Of a stretch of DNA of 64,000 nt, positions 1 through 9,412 are shown in pieces. The notes under the pieces were generated by a model. The model saw only the letters and a list, made by a program, of their open reading frames with translations, was not told the origin of the DNA and ran no database searches. A program made the position numbers and the translations under genes. This stretch comes from Ahniella sp. (GTDB taxonomy: Bacteria; Pseudomonadota; Gammaproteobacteria; Xanthomonadales; Ahniellaceae), in assembly GCA_016712105.1 (NCBI GenBank), contig JADJRU010000050.1, forward strand, positions 16,629 through 80,628, given 5' to 3'. Every line of letters starts with the position of its first letter. Positions within the stretch are counted from its first letter, which is position 1.

Positions 1-1
1 C

Positions 2-1972
2 TTGTCACTGGGTGAAGACGAGCTTCCGTTTGCCGGTGAACTGCTGCAGGTTCATGCTGATGAGCGGGCATGGGAAGGGGCGGCCGAACGGATCTTGCGC
101 GGTTTTGGTCTGGCGCTGCTGGTGCCGGATCAGCACTATCAGGCAGTTGTCAGGTGGGTGGATCGGCAACATCTCGGCGCGCGGCTCGTGTATTTCCATG
201 TTCGGCCGAGAAAGGTGGTGCAGGGCAATAGTCTGCACCCGCAGTCGCTGGTCCGAAAGATCGTGATCAAACCCGATTCACCGCACTACGAGTGGTTGGA
301 GCACGAACTCCGGCAACGATTCGACGTGGCGTGCTGTGACACGGATGAACAATTCCGCCGAGAAGGTCGTGCGATTACTCGTGCCGGTCAGATCAAGGAT
401 CCTTCCGGCCGCCATGAAAAGGACGACCGGAGCCGGAGCGACGATCGCGGGCGGTATGTGCTGGGTTGGAGCAACGCCGACAAGTTGCGCGCCTTGTTGG
501 GAAAACGAGAAACACTGGAAGCGCATCTGGCCACGCTCGGGCATCGGATCGCCGAGATCAGACGTGCCCGGGCCGAACAACAGTCCGCACTCGAAACCCT
601 GGCTCGGCTGGAGGAATTCACCCGGTTCGCCGATCTCGACTGGCGCGCGCTGGCCCGCGAGATCGCTTCACTCACGGATGAGCGGGCTCGTCTTGAATCC
701 GCCTCGGATGCACTGCAGGAGTTGGCGCAGCAGTTGAAGGTCGTGCAGCAAAAGCTGGGTGACACGGAAGCCAAACGCGCCGAAGCCCTGGGCAAGCGGG
801 GTGAGGTCAAGAGCAAGCGCGAGACGGCGGAAGACCTGCGCCAGCAAGTGCGCGCCACCTGCGAGACAGCGCCGCTGGACAATGAACAGATTCAGCGCCT
901 GGATACCTGGCGAACGGCAGTATTGGGTGAGCACCAGTTATCGGTGGAGTCGTGTGACAACCGCGAACAGGATGTTCGAAAGTGGTTGCAGGAGCGGATC
1001 GACATGGAGGATCGGCGGTTGGCGCGTTTGGTCGAGCGCATCGTCAATGCCATGCGCGGTTTCAAGGAGGAGTTCAAGGCTGAAACCGTCGAGATGGACG
1101 TGAGTCTTGCGGCGCTGTCCGAGTATGAGCGCCTGCTGGAGGGACTGAAGCGTGATGATCTCCCGAGGTTCGAGGCGCGTTTCAAAGAACTGCTGAACGT
1201 CAACACCATCAATGAGATTGCCAACTTCAATGCACAACTGGCGCGCGAACGGGAAACGATCAGGGAACGGGTCGATCTGATCAACCAGTCCCTGCAAGCC
1301 ATCGACTACAATCCCGGGCGTTTTATCCGTCTGTCGGCACAACCAAGTCCCGATGCCGAGATCCGCGATTTCCAGCAGGACCTCCGCGCCTGCACCGAGG
1401 GCGCGCTGACGGGTTCTGGCGACGAGCAGTATTCGGAAGCCAAGTTCCTTCAGGTCAAGGCGATCATCGACCGGTTCCGCGGTCGGGAAGGGCTGGCGGA
1501 TGCCGATCGACGTTGGACAAGCAAGGTCACCGACGTCCGCAACGGCTTCCTGTTTTCAGCGAGCGAACGTTGGCGTGCCGATGGTGTCGAGCATGAGCAC
1601 TACTCGGATTCCGGCGGCAAGTCGGGCGGCCAGAAAGAGAAGCTCGCCTACACCGTGCTGGCTGCAAGTCTCGCTTACCAGTTCGGATTGGAGTGGGGCG
1701 CTGTGCGCTCACGCTCGTTCCGGTTTGTGGTCATTGACGAGGCATTCGGTCGTGGCTCGGATGAGTCGGCGCAATACGGCCTGCGCTTGTTCCAGCAACT
1801 GAACCTCCAGTTGTTGATCGTCACGCCGCTGCAAAAAATCCACATCATCGAACCCTTTGTTTCGAGCGTTGGGTTTGTCCACAATGAAGCCGGGCGTGAT
1901 TCGCGATTGCGTTGCCTGACGATCGAGGAATATCGCGCGCAGAAGGCCGGGGAGGCCGGTGCTGCGCCATGA
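2..1972 (+). CDS. jetC: JetC, SMC-like ATPase of a Wadjet system (5' end outside window)
   Basis: C-terminal 656 residues of a MukB/SbcC-like ATPase; the N-terminal head with Walker A lies before the window. Roughly residues 155-400 are charged and heptad-rich, as expected of a coiled-coil arm. An ABC signature region SGGKSGGQKEKLA sits near residue 537 and Walker B FVVIDEAFGRG near 574, followed by a D-loop-like stretch and the switch region LLIVTP. Wadjet (JetABCD) is known to extrude plasmid DNA loops with JetABC and cleave with JetD. The stop overlaps the jetD start (ATGA), so the two are translationally coupled; jetA and jetB are expected upstream, out of view. The identification rests on the ATPase motifs plus the unmistakable JetD partner. 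Confidence 0.85.
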   Translation: MSLGEDELPFAGELLQVHADERAWEGAAERILRGFGLALLVPDQHYQAVVRWVDRQHLGARLVYFHVRPRKVVQGNSLHPQSLVRKIVIKPDSPHYEWLEHELRQRFDVACCDTDEQFRREGRAITRAGQIKDPSGRHEKDDRSRSDDRGRYVLGWSNADKLRALLGKRETLEAHLATLGHRIAEIRRARAEQQSALETLARLEEFTRFADLDWRALAREIASLTDERARLESASDALQELAQQLKVVQQKLGDTEAKRAEALGKRGEVKSKRETAEDLRQQVRATCETAPLDNEQIQRLDTWRTAVLGEHQLSVESCDNREQDVRKWLQERIDMEDRRLARLVERIVNAMRGFKEEFKAETVEMDVSLAALSEYERLLEGLKRDDLPRFEARFKELLNVNTINEIANFNAQLARERETIRERVDLINQSLQAIDYNPGRFIRLSAQPSPDAEIRDFQQDLRACTEGALTGSGDEQYSEAKFLQVKAIIDRFRGREGLADADRRWTSKVTDVRNGFLFSASERWRADGVEHEHYSDSGGKSGGQKEKLAYTVLAASLAYQFGLEWGAVRSRSFRFVVIDEAFGRGSDESAQYGLRLFQQLNLQLLIVTPLQKIHIIEPFVSSVGFVHNEAGRDSRLRCLTIEEYRAQKAGEAGAAP

Positions 1973-3143
1973 AGTGGACAACACCTGCCGAACTGCGCGC
2001 ACAGATCCAGCGACTCTGGGACCGGGGCGACTTGCTTCGGGATACGGTCGCTGGAACAGCAATCTGGCCGCTCCGTCTGGTCCTCAAGGTGCCTGGTGCC
2101 GACGACTTGTCGGATCGGTTCGAGGGAGTTCGGGCATGGGTTCGTGACATTGCGGACACAGCCTATGTGCGGATCGAGTGGCGAGACTGGCACCATCGCG
2201 TCCAAGGCACCCAGCGCCTGCCGGCGGCCATCTGGATGGATTCGTTGCAGGATTCTTTGGCGTGGATCGGCAAGAAGCGGCAGGCCGAACAGTTTGGCTC
2301 GCTCTGGCGTTCGACCGGCATTGACCAACCGCTGCTGCTGCCCTGGCTCCTCAAAAGACCACTGCAGGCACTGGAATACGCGGAACACTGGACACGGCTG
2401 ATCGCAGTCATCGGATGGATCAAGGCGAACCGGCGTTCCAACGTGTACCTGCGTCAGGTTGATGTGCCGGGTGTCGACAGCAAGTTCATCGAGGCGCATC
2501 GAGGTCTGTTGGCCGAGTGGCTCGATCTTGTCTTGCCGATCGAGGCAATTGACGTTCATGCGACGGGTGTATCTCAGTTCACCCGCCGATATGGCTTTCG
2601 GTCAAAGCCGCTTCGGGTCAGGTTTCGCTTGCTCGACCGTTCGCTTTCCAGCTTGCCAGGCTGTCACGGATTGACGGACATCACGGTCGATTCGACAAGC
2701 TTCAGTCACTTGACCCTTCCGATCGACCGGGTCTTCATCACCGAGAATGAAACGAACTTCCTCGCGTTTCCGGAGGCTCCTCGGTCGATCGTGATCTTCG
2801 GGAGTGGGTATGGCTGGGAAACGCTTGCAAGCGCGGCGTGGTTGCATCGCTGTGATACCCGGTACGGGGTGATCTCGATACCCACGGTTTTGCAATTCTG
2901 AGCCAACTGCGAGCATGCTTGCCGCAGGTTCGCTCACTCCTGATGGATCGGGAGACCTTGCTGGCACATCGGGAACACTGGACCGAAGAGCCTGATCCCG
3001 TGCGCCACGATCTGACCGGACTCACTGCAGAAGAAGCTGCAGTCTACGACGATCTGCGTTTTGACCGATTCCGCGCGAAGCTGAGACTGGAGCAGGAACG
3101 GATTGGCTGGCCGTGGATGTTGGGTCACCTGCAAGCCGGCTGA
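1969..3143 (+). pseudogene. jetD: JetD, Wadjet Toprim-like nuclease subunit, frameshifted
   Basis: DUF3322 (N-terminal) plus DUF2220 (C-terminal, Toprim-like) architecture, the DNA-cleaving subunit of Wadjet. The start ATG overlaps the jetC stop. Frame 1 reads to a stop at 2901 and ends right after FITENETNFLAFP and GSGYGWETLASAAWL. The rest continues in another frame to 3143. Adding one base near 2866 restores YWGDLDTHGFAIL, the acidic metal-binding motif, and then RSLLMDRETLLAH. The repaired protein would be about 391 residues, normal for JetD. As written the product loses the DxD motif and should be catalytically dead. It could be a real loss-of-function mutation or a one-base assembly error. 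Confidence 0.85.
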
Positions 3144-3194
3144 ACCGTGTTGCACTATGCTGAAGGCCGGATCCGGCATGGGAGGCGATCGACG

Positions 3195-4675
3195 ATGCAC
3201 GCGCAGACTCGCAAGCAGTCACGTTGGTCGTTCTGGCGGTTCGTGCGCTGGGGTCTGTTCCTGATGGCGATGGTGTTCGTCTTGCCGGTACTGGTTTGGT
3301 TCATCGCCAACCGCTTCGATGAATCGCCCACGCAGGAAGCGTTGGATTACGCTGCCGAGTCGCCGCGACAGGTGGCCGATGCCGACAATGCATGGCTGCT
3401 GTTGGCCGGGATCGGCGCGGCAGCCGGTGAGGATCCTCTGGTTTTCGGCCGGCGTCGGGTCGACAGGGTCGTGGCGCGTTCCCATGAATCACCGATGCCC
3501 CCACCGGATGCGGCCGAGGTAGCGCTGTTCGTTGACCCGGTTCCGAAGGTGGGACCGGACATCGAAATCGACGGAGTGGGCGAACTATGCCCCTCGCGTG
3601 ACGTGGACTGTATTGCCTGGGCTCGTGAGAACACCGGGATGCTCGAGCGATTGCGTGCCGCCAACTCGCTTCGATTGACGCGTTGGCAAACCGCATTGAC
3701 GTTGCCGGACTGGCAGGCGCTTTATCCGCCGCTGTTGGATGGGCCCGTGCAGGATCCGTCAGTGGCTACTTTGTATCTGAATCTGCTGGCGCTCGAGTTG
3801 TCGCAAACCTTGCCCTTCATGCCGCCCAACGGGGTGGTAATCGAGTCGACGGAGCCGACGACGCTGGAAAAATTGGCGCAGACCGTCGTGTTTTGGCGTC
3901 GAGTGCAGGTCTCGCCACAAGACTTGATCTCGACGCTCGTGGCAGGGCGCCAGATCGAGGACGCACAGCGGATCGCCGACAACTGGCTCTCGATGCGCAT
4001 TGAATCAGTGGGCCGCGTGAAGAAGCAGCGCTTGATCAAATTCTGGCGCCGCCCGGCAGGCCCACCGAATGGCGTGAAGCGTTGCGCCACGAATTCCGTG
4101 GTTTTCAGCCAGCCCTGCGTGATTCGTCACTGGGGCCTTGGGGCGCGCTGCGGCAATGTGTTGATGGAACCGCGGAGCAAGGATGTCTGAAGACGTTTGC
4201 GATGAACGCTGCCTATGCGCCGCAAGCCACACTGAATCTGCATGCCCGGCACTATCGGATCATTGAGGATCTGCTTGAAGCCGATCCCCGACGGATCGAG
4301 GCTGCGCATCAAGAGGTGTCGCCGGTATTCGAGGAAACGTTCGTGGCATTTGGTGACCCCGGTCGACTGGTGGGCCAGTTGGCTCATAACTTTGCCGGCC
4401 GGATCCTGGCGCAGATCGCAGTGCCGGCATTCGATTGGGGTCGACGGTTGCATGACCAGGAGGCATTGAGGCGAATGATCGTGCTGAAGCGCGAGGCGAA
4501 GGAACATCAGATTGCGCCCGAGGGTATGGATGCGTTCTTGTCCCAACAACCTGAAGACCTGAGAAATCCGTTTACCGGTGAACCTTTCGGCTGGAGTGCC
4601 GAGACGTACGAAATCCATTTCGTGCCGAGCGCGGCCAACTACTGGAAGCGTGAAACCTTGATCGTCGTTTACTGA
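3195..4675 (+). pseudogene. Membrane-anchored protein of unknown function, frameshifted
   Basis: Not recognised. The start at 3195 follows a purine-rich GGAGG stretch. The N-terminus carries a basic cytoplasmic segment and one membrane helix (about residues 15-37), then a long soluble part. The frame from 3195 would run to 4190, but the natural continuation is another frame from about 4061 to 4675. Adding one C in the CCC run at 4061-4063 joins KFWRRPAG to PTEWREALRHEFRGF. The joined protein would be about 493 residues, with helical, tetratricopeptide-free sequence. It follows jetD by 51 bases on the same strand but has no known Wadjet role. Its end overlaps the convergent LysR gene by seven bases. 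Confidence 0.6.
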
Positions 4676-5580
4676 TCCCGCGGACTCGCCCATCGGCCAG
4701 ATTCGGACAACAGATGGGCCAGGAAGACCCGGGCGATCGGCGAAGGTTGCTTGCCTTTTTGCCGCACGACATGCCATTTGGATTCGATCGGGAATCCCCT
4801 CACGTCGAGGATGGAGACACCGTGTTCCTGCGTCTGGCCGTGCAATGTATGGGCGGACAGCACCGCGAGCCCCAGATTGCCGGCGACCGCTTCCTTGATC
4901 GCTTCGTTGCTGCCCAGTTCCAATCGCAGGTTCGGTTTGAACCCGAGTCGCTTGAAGTGCGCATCGACTGCCATCCGCGTGCCAGAGCCTCGTTCGCGGA
5001 GGATAAATCGCGACTTGGCCAGTGCGGTTAGGGGAATGTCCTGTCCGCTCGCCAGTGGGTGCGTGTTGGGACCAATCACGACCAGCGGATTCGGCATCAG
5101 GACAAAATCTTCCAGGTCGATGTCCGAGGGTGGCGTCGACATGATGTAGAGATCATCGAGGTTGTCGCGAAGGCGTTGCACCACGCCGTCGCGGTTCAGG
5201 ACCTCGAGCGCGATGTCGATCTCGGGATGGGTTGCACAAAAACTGCCCAGCAGTCGCGGCACAAAGTATTTCGCCGTGCTCACGACGGCCACCCGGAGTT
5301 TGCCGCGGGTCAGGCCCTTCGTGGCATCGATGACCTGCTCGAAAGCGGACCACTCATCGACGATCGATCTCGCGGTGCGCGCCAGCTGTTTGCCCGCGTC
5401 CGTGAGGTGGACCCGCTTGGCGATCACTTCATGCAAGGGGACGCCGATCGACAGGCTCATCTCCTTCAATTGCATCGATGCCGTGGGTTGCGTCACATGG
5501 CACATCCTGGCGGCACGGCTGACACTGCCGGTGTCGGCGAGCGCCAGAAACAGGCGCAACTGGCGAAATGTGACATTCAT
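4669..5580 (-). CDS. LysR-family regulator (CbbR/CmpR-like)
   Basis: A 303-residue LysR regulator. The N-terminal winged helix-turn-helix reads FRQLRLFLALADTGSVSRAA, and the substrate-binding domain covers about residues 90-295. The MNVTFRQLR start was chosen because it matches the usual LysR N-terminus; an upstream extension in frame is not LysR-like. It is divergent from the sbtA-type bicarbonate transporter gene with 85 bases between them, the classic arrangement for a LysR activator of its neighbour. The resemblance to CbbR/CmpR, which sense carbon and energy metabolites, fits that target but is inferred from context. The intergenic stretch contains AAATCGAT twice, a possible operator. 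Confidence 0.85.
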   Translation of the reverse strand: MNVTFRQLRLFLALADTGSVSRAARMCHVTQPTASMQLKEMSLSIGVPLHEVIAKRVHLTDAGKQLARTARSIVDEWSAFEQVIDATKGLTRGKLRVAVVSTAKYFVPRLLGSFCATHPEIDIALEVLNRDGVVQRLRDNLDDLYIMSTPPSDIDLEDFVLMPNPLVVIGPNTHPLASGQDIPLTALAKSRFILRERGSGTRMAVDAHFKRLGFKPNLRLELGSNEAIKEAVAGNLGLAVLSAHTLHGQTQEHGVSILDVRGFPIESKWHVVRQKGKQPSPIARVFLAHLLSESGRWASPRDQ

Positions 5581-5665
5581 AGATAAATCGATATGAAAGC
5601 GATCATGGAAATCGATTTTACCTGATTGATCGCGGTGCGTAGCATGCGCGAAATCGGAGATTTCC

Positions 5666-6667
5666 ATGCAAAACTTTCTTGACCCCGCGATTCTGTTCTT
5701 TGTTTTTGGCGTGTTTGCGGGGGCAGTCCGGTCCAATCTGGAGATTCCACCGGCCATTGCCAAGTTCCTGTCCCTTTACCTGCTGATGGCGTTGGGACTC
5801 AAAGGCGGCTTTGCGCTGGCCGAATCGGGGCTGAGCCACACCATCCTGGTCAGTCTGGGCGCCGCCTTGCTGATGGCGTTTCTGGTGCCGGTGCTTGGTT
5901 ATCAGTTCCTCAAGAACCGCGTATCACGATTCGATGCTGCCGCGATCGCCGCGTCGTATGGATCGGTCAGTGCCGTGACCTTCGTCACCGCGATGCAGTA
6001 TCTCGAAACGCACGACATGGCGCCCGGTGGGCACATGGCCGTGGCGTTGGTGATCATGGAATCACCCGCCATCCTCATGGCGGTGCTGCTCGCCAACATG
6101 CTGCGACAACAGCAGGCACGTGATGGCGCGTTGGCGGTTCCGGGCAACACGATCGATGGCCAGGTGCCAGCAAGGCTTTCGAAACGGAAGATTCTCCATG
6201 AGTCGTTTACGGACGGTGCGCAGTTGTTGCTGCTCGGCGGCATGGCGGTCGGGTTTCTCAGTGGTGATGCCGGGAAAGCGGTCATGGCTCCGTTCTCGAT
6301 CGACCTGTTCAAAGGCATGCTCGCTTTTTTCCTGCTCGATATGGGCTTGATGGTCGCGAAGAGCTTCAGTGAGGTGCGCGGCCGTTCATTCGCATTGATT
6401 GCCTACGCGAGCGTGGCGCCAGTGATCCATGCAGGCATTGCGCTGGGCTTGTCTCCACTGCTCGGGCTGCCGGTCGGTGATGCCGCGCTGCTGATGGTGT
6501 TGTCTGCGAGTGCGTCCTACATCGTGGTGCCCGCGGTCCTGCGATTCGCGATTCCCGAAGCCAACCCGTCGATCTATCTCGGCTTGTCGTTGGGCGTTAC
6601 GTTTCCACTGAACATCCTGTTCGGTATCCCGCTCTACGCCTACGCCGCCAAACGTTTCCTGGCTTGA
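5666..6667 (+). CDS. sbtA: SbtA-family sodium-dependent bicarbonate transporter
   Basis: A 333-residue, highly hydrophobic protein with about ten membrane helices, matching the SbtA/DUF897 family, which in cyanobacteria takes up bicarbonate with sodium. Family landmarks are the N-terminal DPAILFFVFGVFAGAVRSNLEIP, the LKGG loop near residue 45, and YGSVSAVTFVTAMQYLE near residue 93. A GGAGA ribosome-binding site precedes the ATG. It is divergent from a LysR regulator that probably controls it. No SbtB (PII-like) gene is adjacent. In a heterotroph the likely role is feeding bicarbonate to carboxylases, which is inference. Confidence 0.82.
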   Translation: MQNFLDPAILFFVFGVFAGAVRSNLEIPPAIAKFLSLYLLMALGLKGGFALAESGLSHTILVSLGAALLMAFLVPVLGYQFLKNRVSRFDAAAIAASYGSVSAVTFVTAMQYLETHDMAPGGHMAVALVIMESPAILMAVLLANMLRQQQARDGALAVPGNTIDGQVPARLSKRKILHESFTDGAQLLLLGGMAVGFLSGDAGKAVMAPFSIDLFKGMLAFFLLDMGLMVAKSFSEVRGRSFALIAYASVAPVIHAGIALGLSPLLGLPVGDAALLMVLSASASYIVVPAVLRFAIPEANPSIYLGLSLGVTFPLNILFGIPLYAYAAKRFLA

Positions 6668-6734
6668 TGCCGCGCTCGCGTTCCTTGGCGGAGCGCTCAC
6701 ATCGTGCCGACACGATTTCAGAGATCGTGTCTGG

Positions 6735-8227
6735 ATGAGCACCAAAGCCCTCGTTTGGTTCAAGCGCGACCTCCGCATTGGTGATCACGCACCGCTTCAC
6801 GCCGCCGCTTCCTGCGACCTCGCAGCGGCGGTGTACGTGATTGAACCGGCCTGGCTGCGCAGTCATGAGTGCGACGCACAACATTTGGCATTCGCCGAAC
6901 GGCAGGTGTCAGTGTTGCGCGATGAACTCGCGGCTCGAGGGTTGCCGCTGTTGATTCGCTTCGGTCGGGTCACGGACGTGCTGGCCTCGATTCGTCGCGA
7001 CTATGCGTTCACTCACCTGTTCAGCCATGAGGAAACCGGTCCGGGCTGGAGTTACCGACGGGATCGTGCGGTGGCAGGGTGGTGTCGGCAGGCGGGTGTG
7101 GTCTGGCGCGAGTGGCCCCAGAACGGCGTGGTGCGTGCGTTGCGTGATCGCGGCGGCTGGGCAGCGCAATGGCAACGACGTATGAATGCACCTTGTGTCG
7201 ACCAACCGGGCGCCTGGAGCGGAGCCCAGGGCATGGAGCTGGGCGTGTGGCCCAAAACGCGCATCAGTGCCGCAGGGTTCGGATCGGCGCGCCCGATTCC
7301 TGAAGCCGGAGCGGCAGCGGCTCAAGGGGTTCTGCATTCGTTCCTGTCTGGACGAGGCGCGCGATACAGGAAAGAGTTGTCCAGTCCGTTGACTGCGCAG
7401 ACCGCCTGTTCCCGGCTGAGCCCCTATCTGGCGTTTGGTGTGTTGTCGATGCGCGAAGTCCATCAGGCCACAGAATCCCGAATCAATTCCTGCGTGGCGA
7501 ACGTGATCCTGGCGCCCGCGACATGGCGTATCACTTGCGCGGCTTTGCCGCGCGCCTTCGCTGGCATTGCCACTTCATGCAAAAGCTGGAGTCGGAACCG
7601 GATATCGAGTGGCGCAACGTTGCGCGCAGCTACGATGGCCTGCGCGAAGATGCGTTCGACCGCACACGCTTTCAGGCCTGGTGCAGCGGTGCTACCGGCT
7701 TTCCGATGGTGGATGCCTGCATGCGCTCGCTGAATGCCACGGGCTGGCTGAACTTCCGGATGCGCGCGATGCTGGTGAGTTTTGCGGCTTACCATCTCTG
7801 GCTGCATTGGCGCGAGCCGGGTTTGCACCTCGCGCGCCAGTTCCTGGATTTTGAGCCCGGTATCCACTGGAGCCAGATGCAGATGCAGTCCGGCACCACC
7901 GGCATCAACACGTTCCGTATCTACTCGCCGTCCCGGCAACAGGCCGACCACGATCCGCGTGGTGAATTCATCCGCCGGTGGGTGCCGGAGTACGGCACGT
8001 CTGCTTACCCCTCGCCCATCGTGGACGAACGTGCTGCGGCTCTGGATGCCAAGGCTCGGCTATATGCAATCCGCAGAACCAGCGGCGCGCGAGCGGAAGT
8101 GGCCGTGGTGCAGCAACGACATGGTTCGCGCAAGAGCGGCTTGCCTCAGTCGAAGCGCCGCAAGGCGGTGTCCAAAGACCGGCAGCCGAAACAGGGCTCC
8201 CTGTTCGGCGATGAGGGGGCGTTCTGA
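6735..8227 (+). pseudogene. Deoxyribodipyrimidine photolyase / cryptochrome family, frameshifted
   Basis: The N-terminal part (from MSTKALVWFKRDLRIGDHAPL) is a photolyase antenna domain, and the C-terminal part (WRCHF-like WHCHFMQKLE, GFPMVDACMRSL, FRMRAMLVSF, GIHWSQMQMQSG) is the FAD-binding catalytic domain of the photolyase/cryptochrome family, which repairs UV pyrimidine dimers with blue light. The first frame is left near 7485-7500 after REVHQATESRIN, and the second frame resumes with LRGERDPGARDMAYHLRG. One missing base explains the break. The repaired length is about 497 residues, normal for the family. A DUF2256 gene follows immediately, a common neighbour of this family. Confidence 0.8.
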
Positions 8228-8403
8228 GCCGCAACACTGGCAGGGGCCATCGAGGCAACAAGGCGGCGTTGCCGAGCAAGATCTGTGTCGTCTGCCATCG
8301 GCTGATGACCTGGCGAAAGGCCTGGGCGAGGAACTGGGATGACGTGCGGTATTGCTCGGATGCGTGCCGACAGCGCAAGGCATCAGCCAAGCCGGTGGTC
8401 TGA
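8224..8403 (+). CDS. DUF2256 small zinc-binding-like protein
   Basis: A 59-residue frame matching DUF2256: RGNKAALPSKICVVCHRLMTWRKAWARNWDDVRYCSDACRQ, with four cysteines in two CxxC/CxxxC pairs likely to bind zinc (given here as ICVVCHR and YCSDACRQ). No ATG, GTG or TTG lies upstream in frame before a stop at 8212. The natural N-terminus MSR-like appears to start at a CTG (8224) overlapping the photolyase stop, or an indel removed the ATG; the TTG at 8269 would give a shorter form. Members are often next to photolyase/cryptochrome genes; function is unknown. Confidence 0.6.
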   Translation: MSRNTGRGHRGNKAALPSKICVVCHRLMTWRKAWARNWDDVRYCSDACRQRKASAKPVV

Positions 8404-8415
8404 TCCCGGGGCGGA

Positions 8416-9312
8416 CTACTTACCTGCTTTCTGACTGAACGCCACGCTGCCGAGGATCAATGCTGCGGCAATGGCCATCGGGATGGTCGGCGGCTCGTTC
8501 AGCAGCAGCCAGGCCCAGGCTACGGCGAACAGAGGCACCAGATACGTCACCGTGACGGCACGCGGTGCGCCGATGCGGGCAATCAGGCGGTAGTACAGCG
8601 CATAGGCAATGCCCGTACACAGCACGCCGAGTGCAATGGCCGCACCGACAGCGGGCATCGAAACCGTGTGCGTCGGCCAGAACCACAGCGCAAAAGGCAG
8701 CACCGACAGGCTCGCGAATGACAAGGTTGCGGCCGCTACCGCAATCGGCGGCAGTCCCATCAGGTGTCGGCGCACGAGGTTGGCGCCGATGCCGTACAGC
8801 ACCGCAGCGCTGGTGCCGGCGACAACCGCTGCACCGATACTGGCGCCAGCGGTTTTTGCACTCGCCAGCACAACTACCCCGGCGAAACCCACGAACAAGG
8901 CCAGACCGCGTTTCCAGCCGATCTTCTCGCCAAACATCAGTACCGCAAACAGGGCAGTGAACAGCACGGCCATGGCGTTCGTGATGGCGCCGATTCCAGC
9001 TGGCGCATGTTGTGCCGCGTAAGCGAACAGCGCAAACGGCACTGCGGAATTGATCACGCCGATCATCGCCAACGTAGGCCAGATTCCGGCCGGGAAACGC
9101 CGACGTTCACGCCACAGGAACGGCAGCAGAATGATCGCGCCCAAGGCCAGTCGAATCTCGGCCAGTGCCGCCGTGCCGAACTCAGGCGCAGCTACACGCT
9201 GGAACATGAAGCTGGCGCCCCAGATGGCAGCCAGCAAAGTCAGTTCCAGCGGTGACAGCCAGTCTCGTGTGGCTGGCTGGGCCAAGGGGGTATCCGTACA
9301 GACGGCGCTCAT
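8416..9312 (-). CDS. EamA/DMT-superfamily exporter
   Basis: A 298-residue integral membrane protein with about ten helices and two EamA repeats, for example LTLLAAIWGASFMFQRVA in the first and AAVLYGIGANLVRRH opening the second. DMT transporters of this type (RhaT/RarD/YdcZ relatives) usually export metabolites or amino acids; the substrate cannot be read from sequence. The MSAVCTDTPL start was chosen since the following helix pattern begins there; the upstream in-frame extension overlaps the divergent LysR gene. The divergent LysR regulator at 9413 probably controls it. Confidence 0.85.
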   Translation of the reverse strand: MSAVCTDTPLAQPATRDWLSPLELTLLAAIWGASFMFQRVAAPEFGTAALAEIRLALGAIILLPFLWRERRRFPAGIWPTLAMIGVINSAVPFALFAYAAQHAPAGIGAITNAMAVLFTALFAVLMFGEKIGWKRGLALFVGFAGVVVLASAKTAGASIGAAVVAGTSAAVLYGIGANLVRRHLMGLPPIAVAAATLSFASLSVLPFALWFWPTHTVSMPAVGAAIALGVLCTGIAYALYYRLIARIGAPRAVTVTYLVPLFAVAWAWLLLNEPPTIPMAIAAALILGSVAFSQKAGK

Positions 9313-9412
9313 GGGAAATCCTGTTCGTGTCGAGTGGCTATTGTCGATAGCCAGCGCAGGCTTGCAAGCGCATACTTTCAGCGTCAGACATGAATCAGAT
9401 TTGAGGCTCGCC

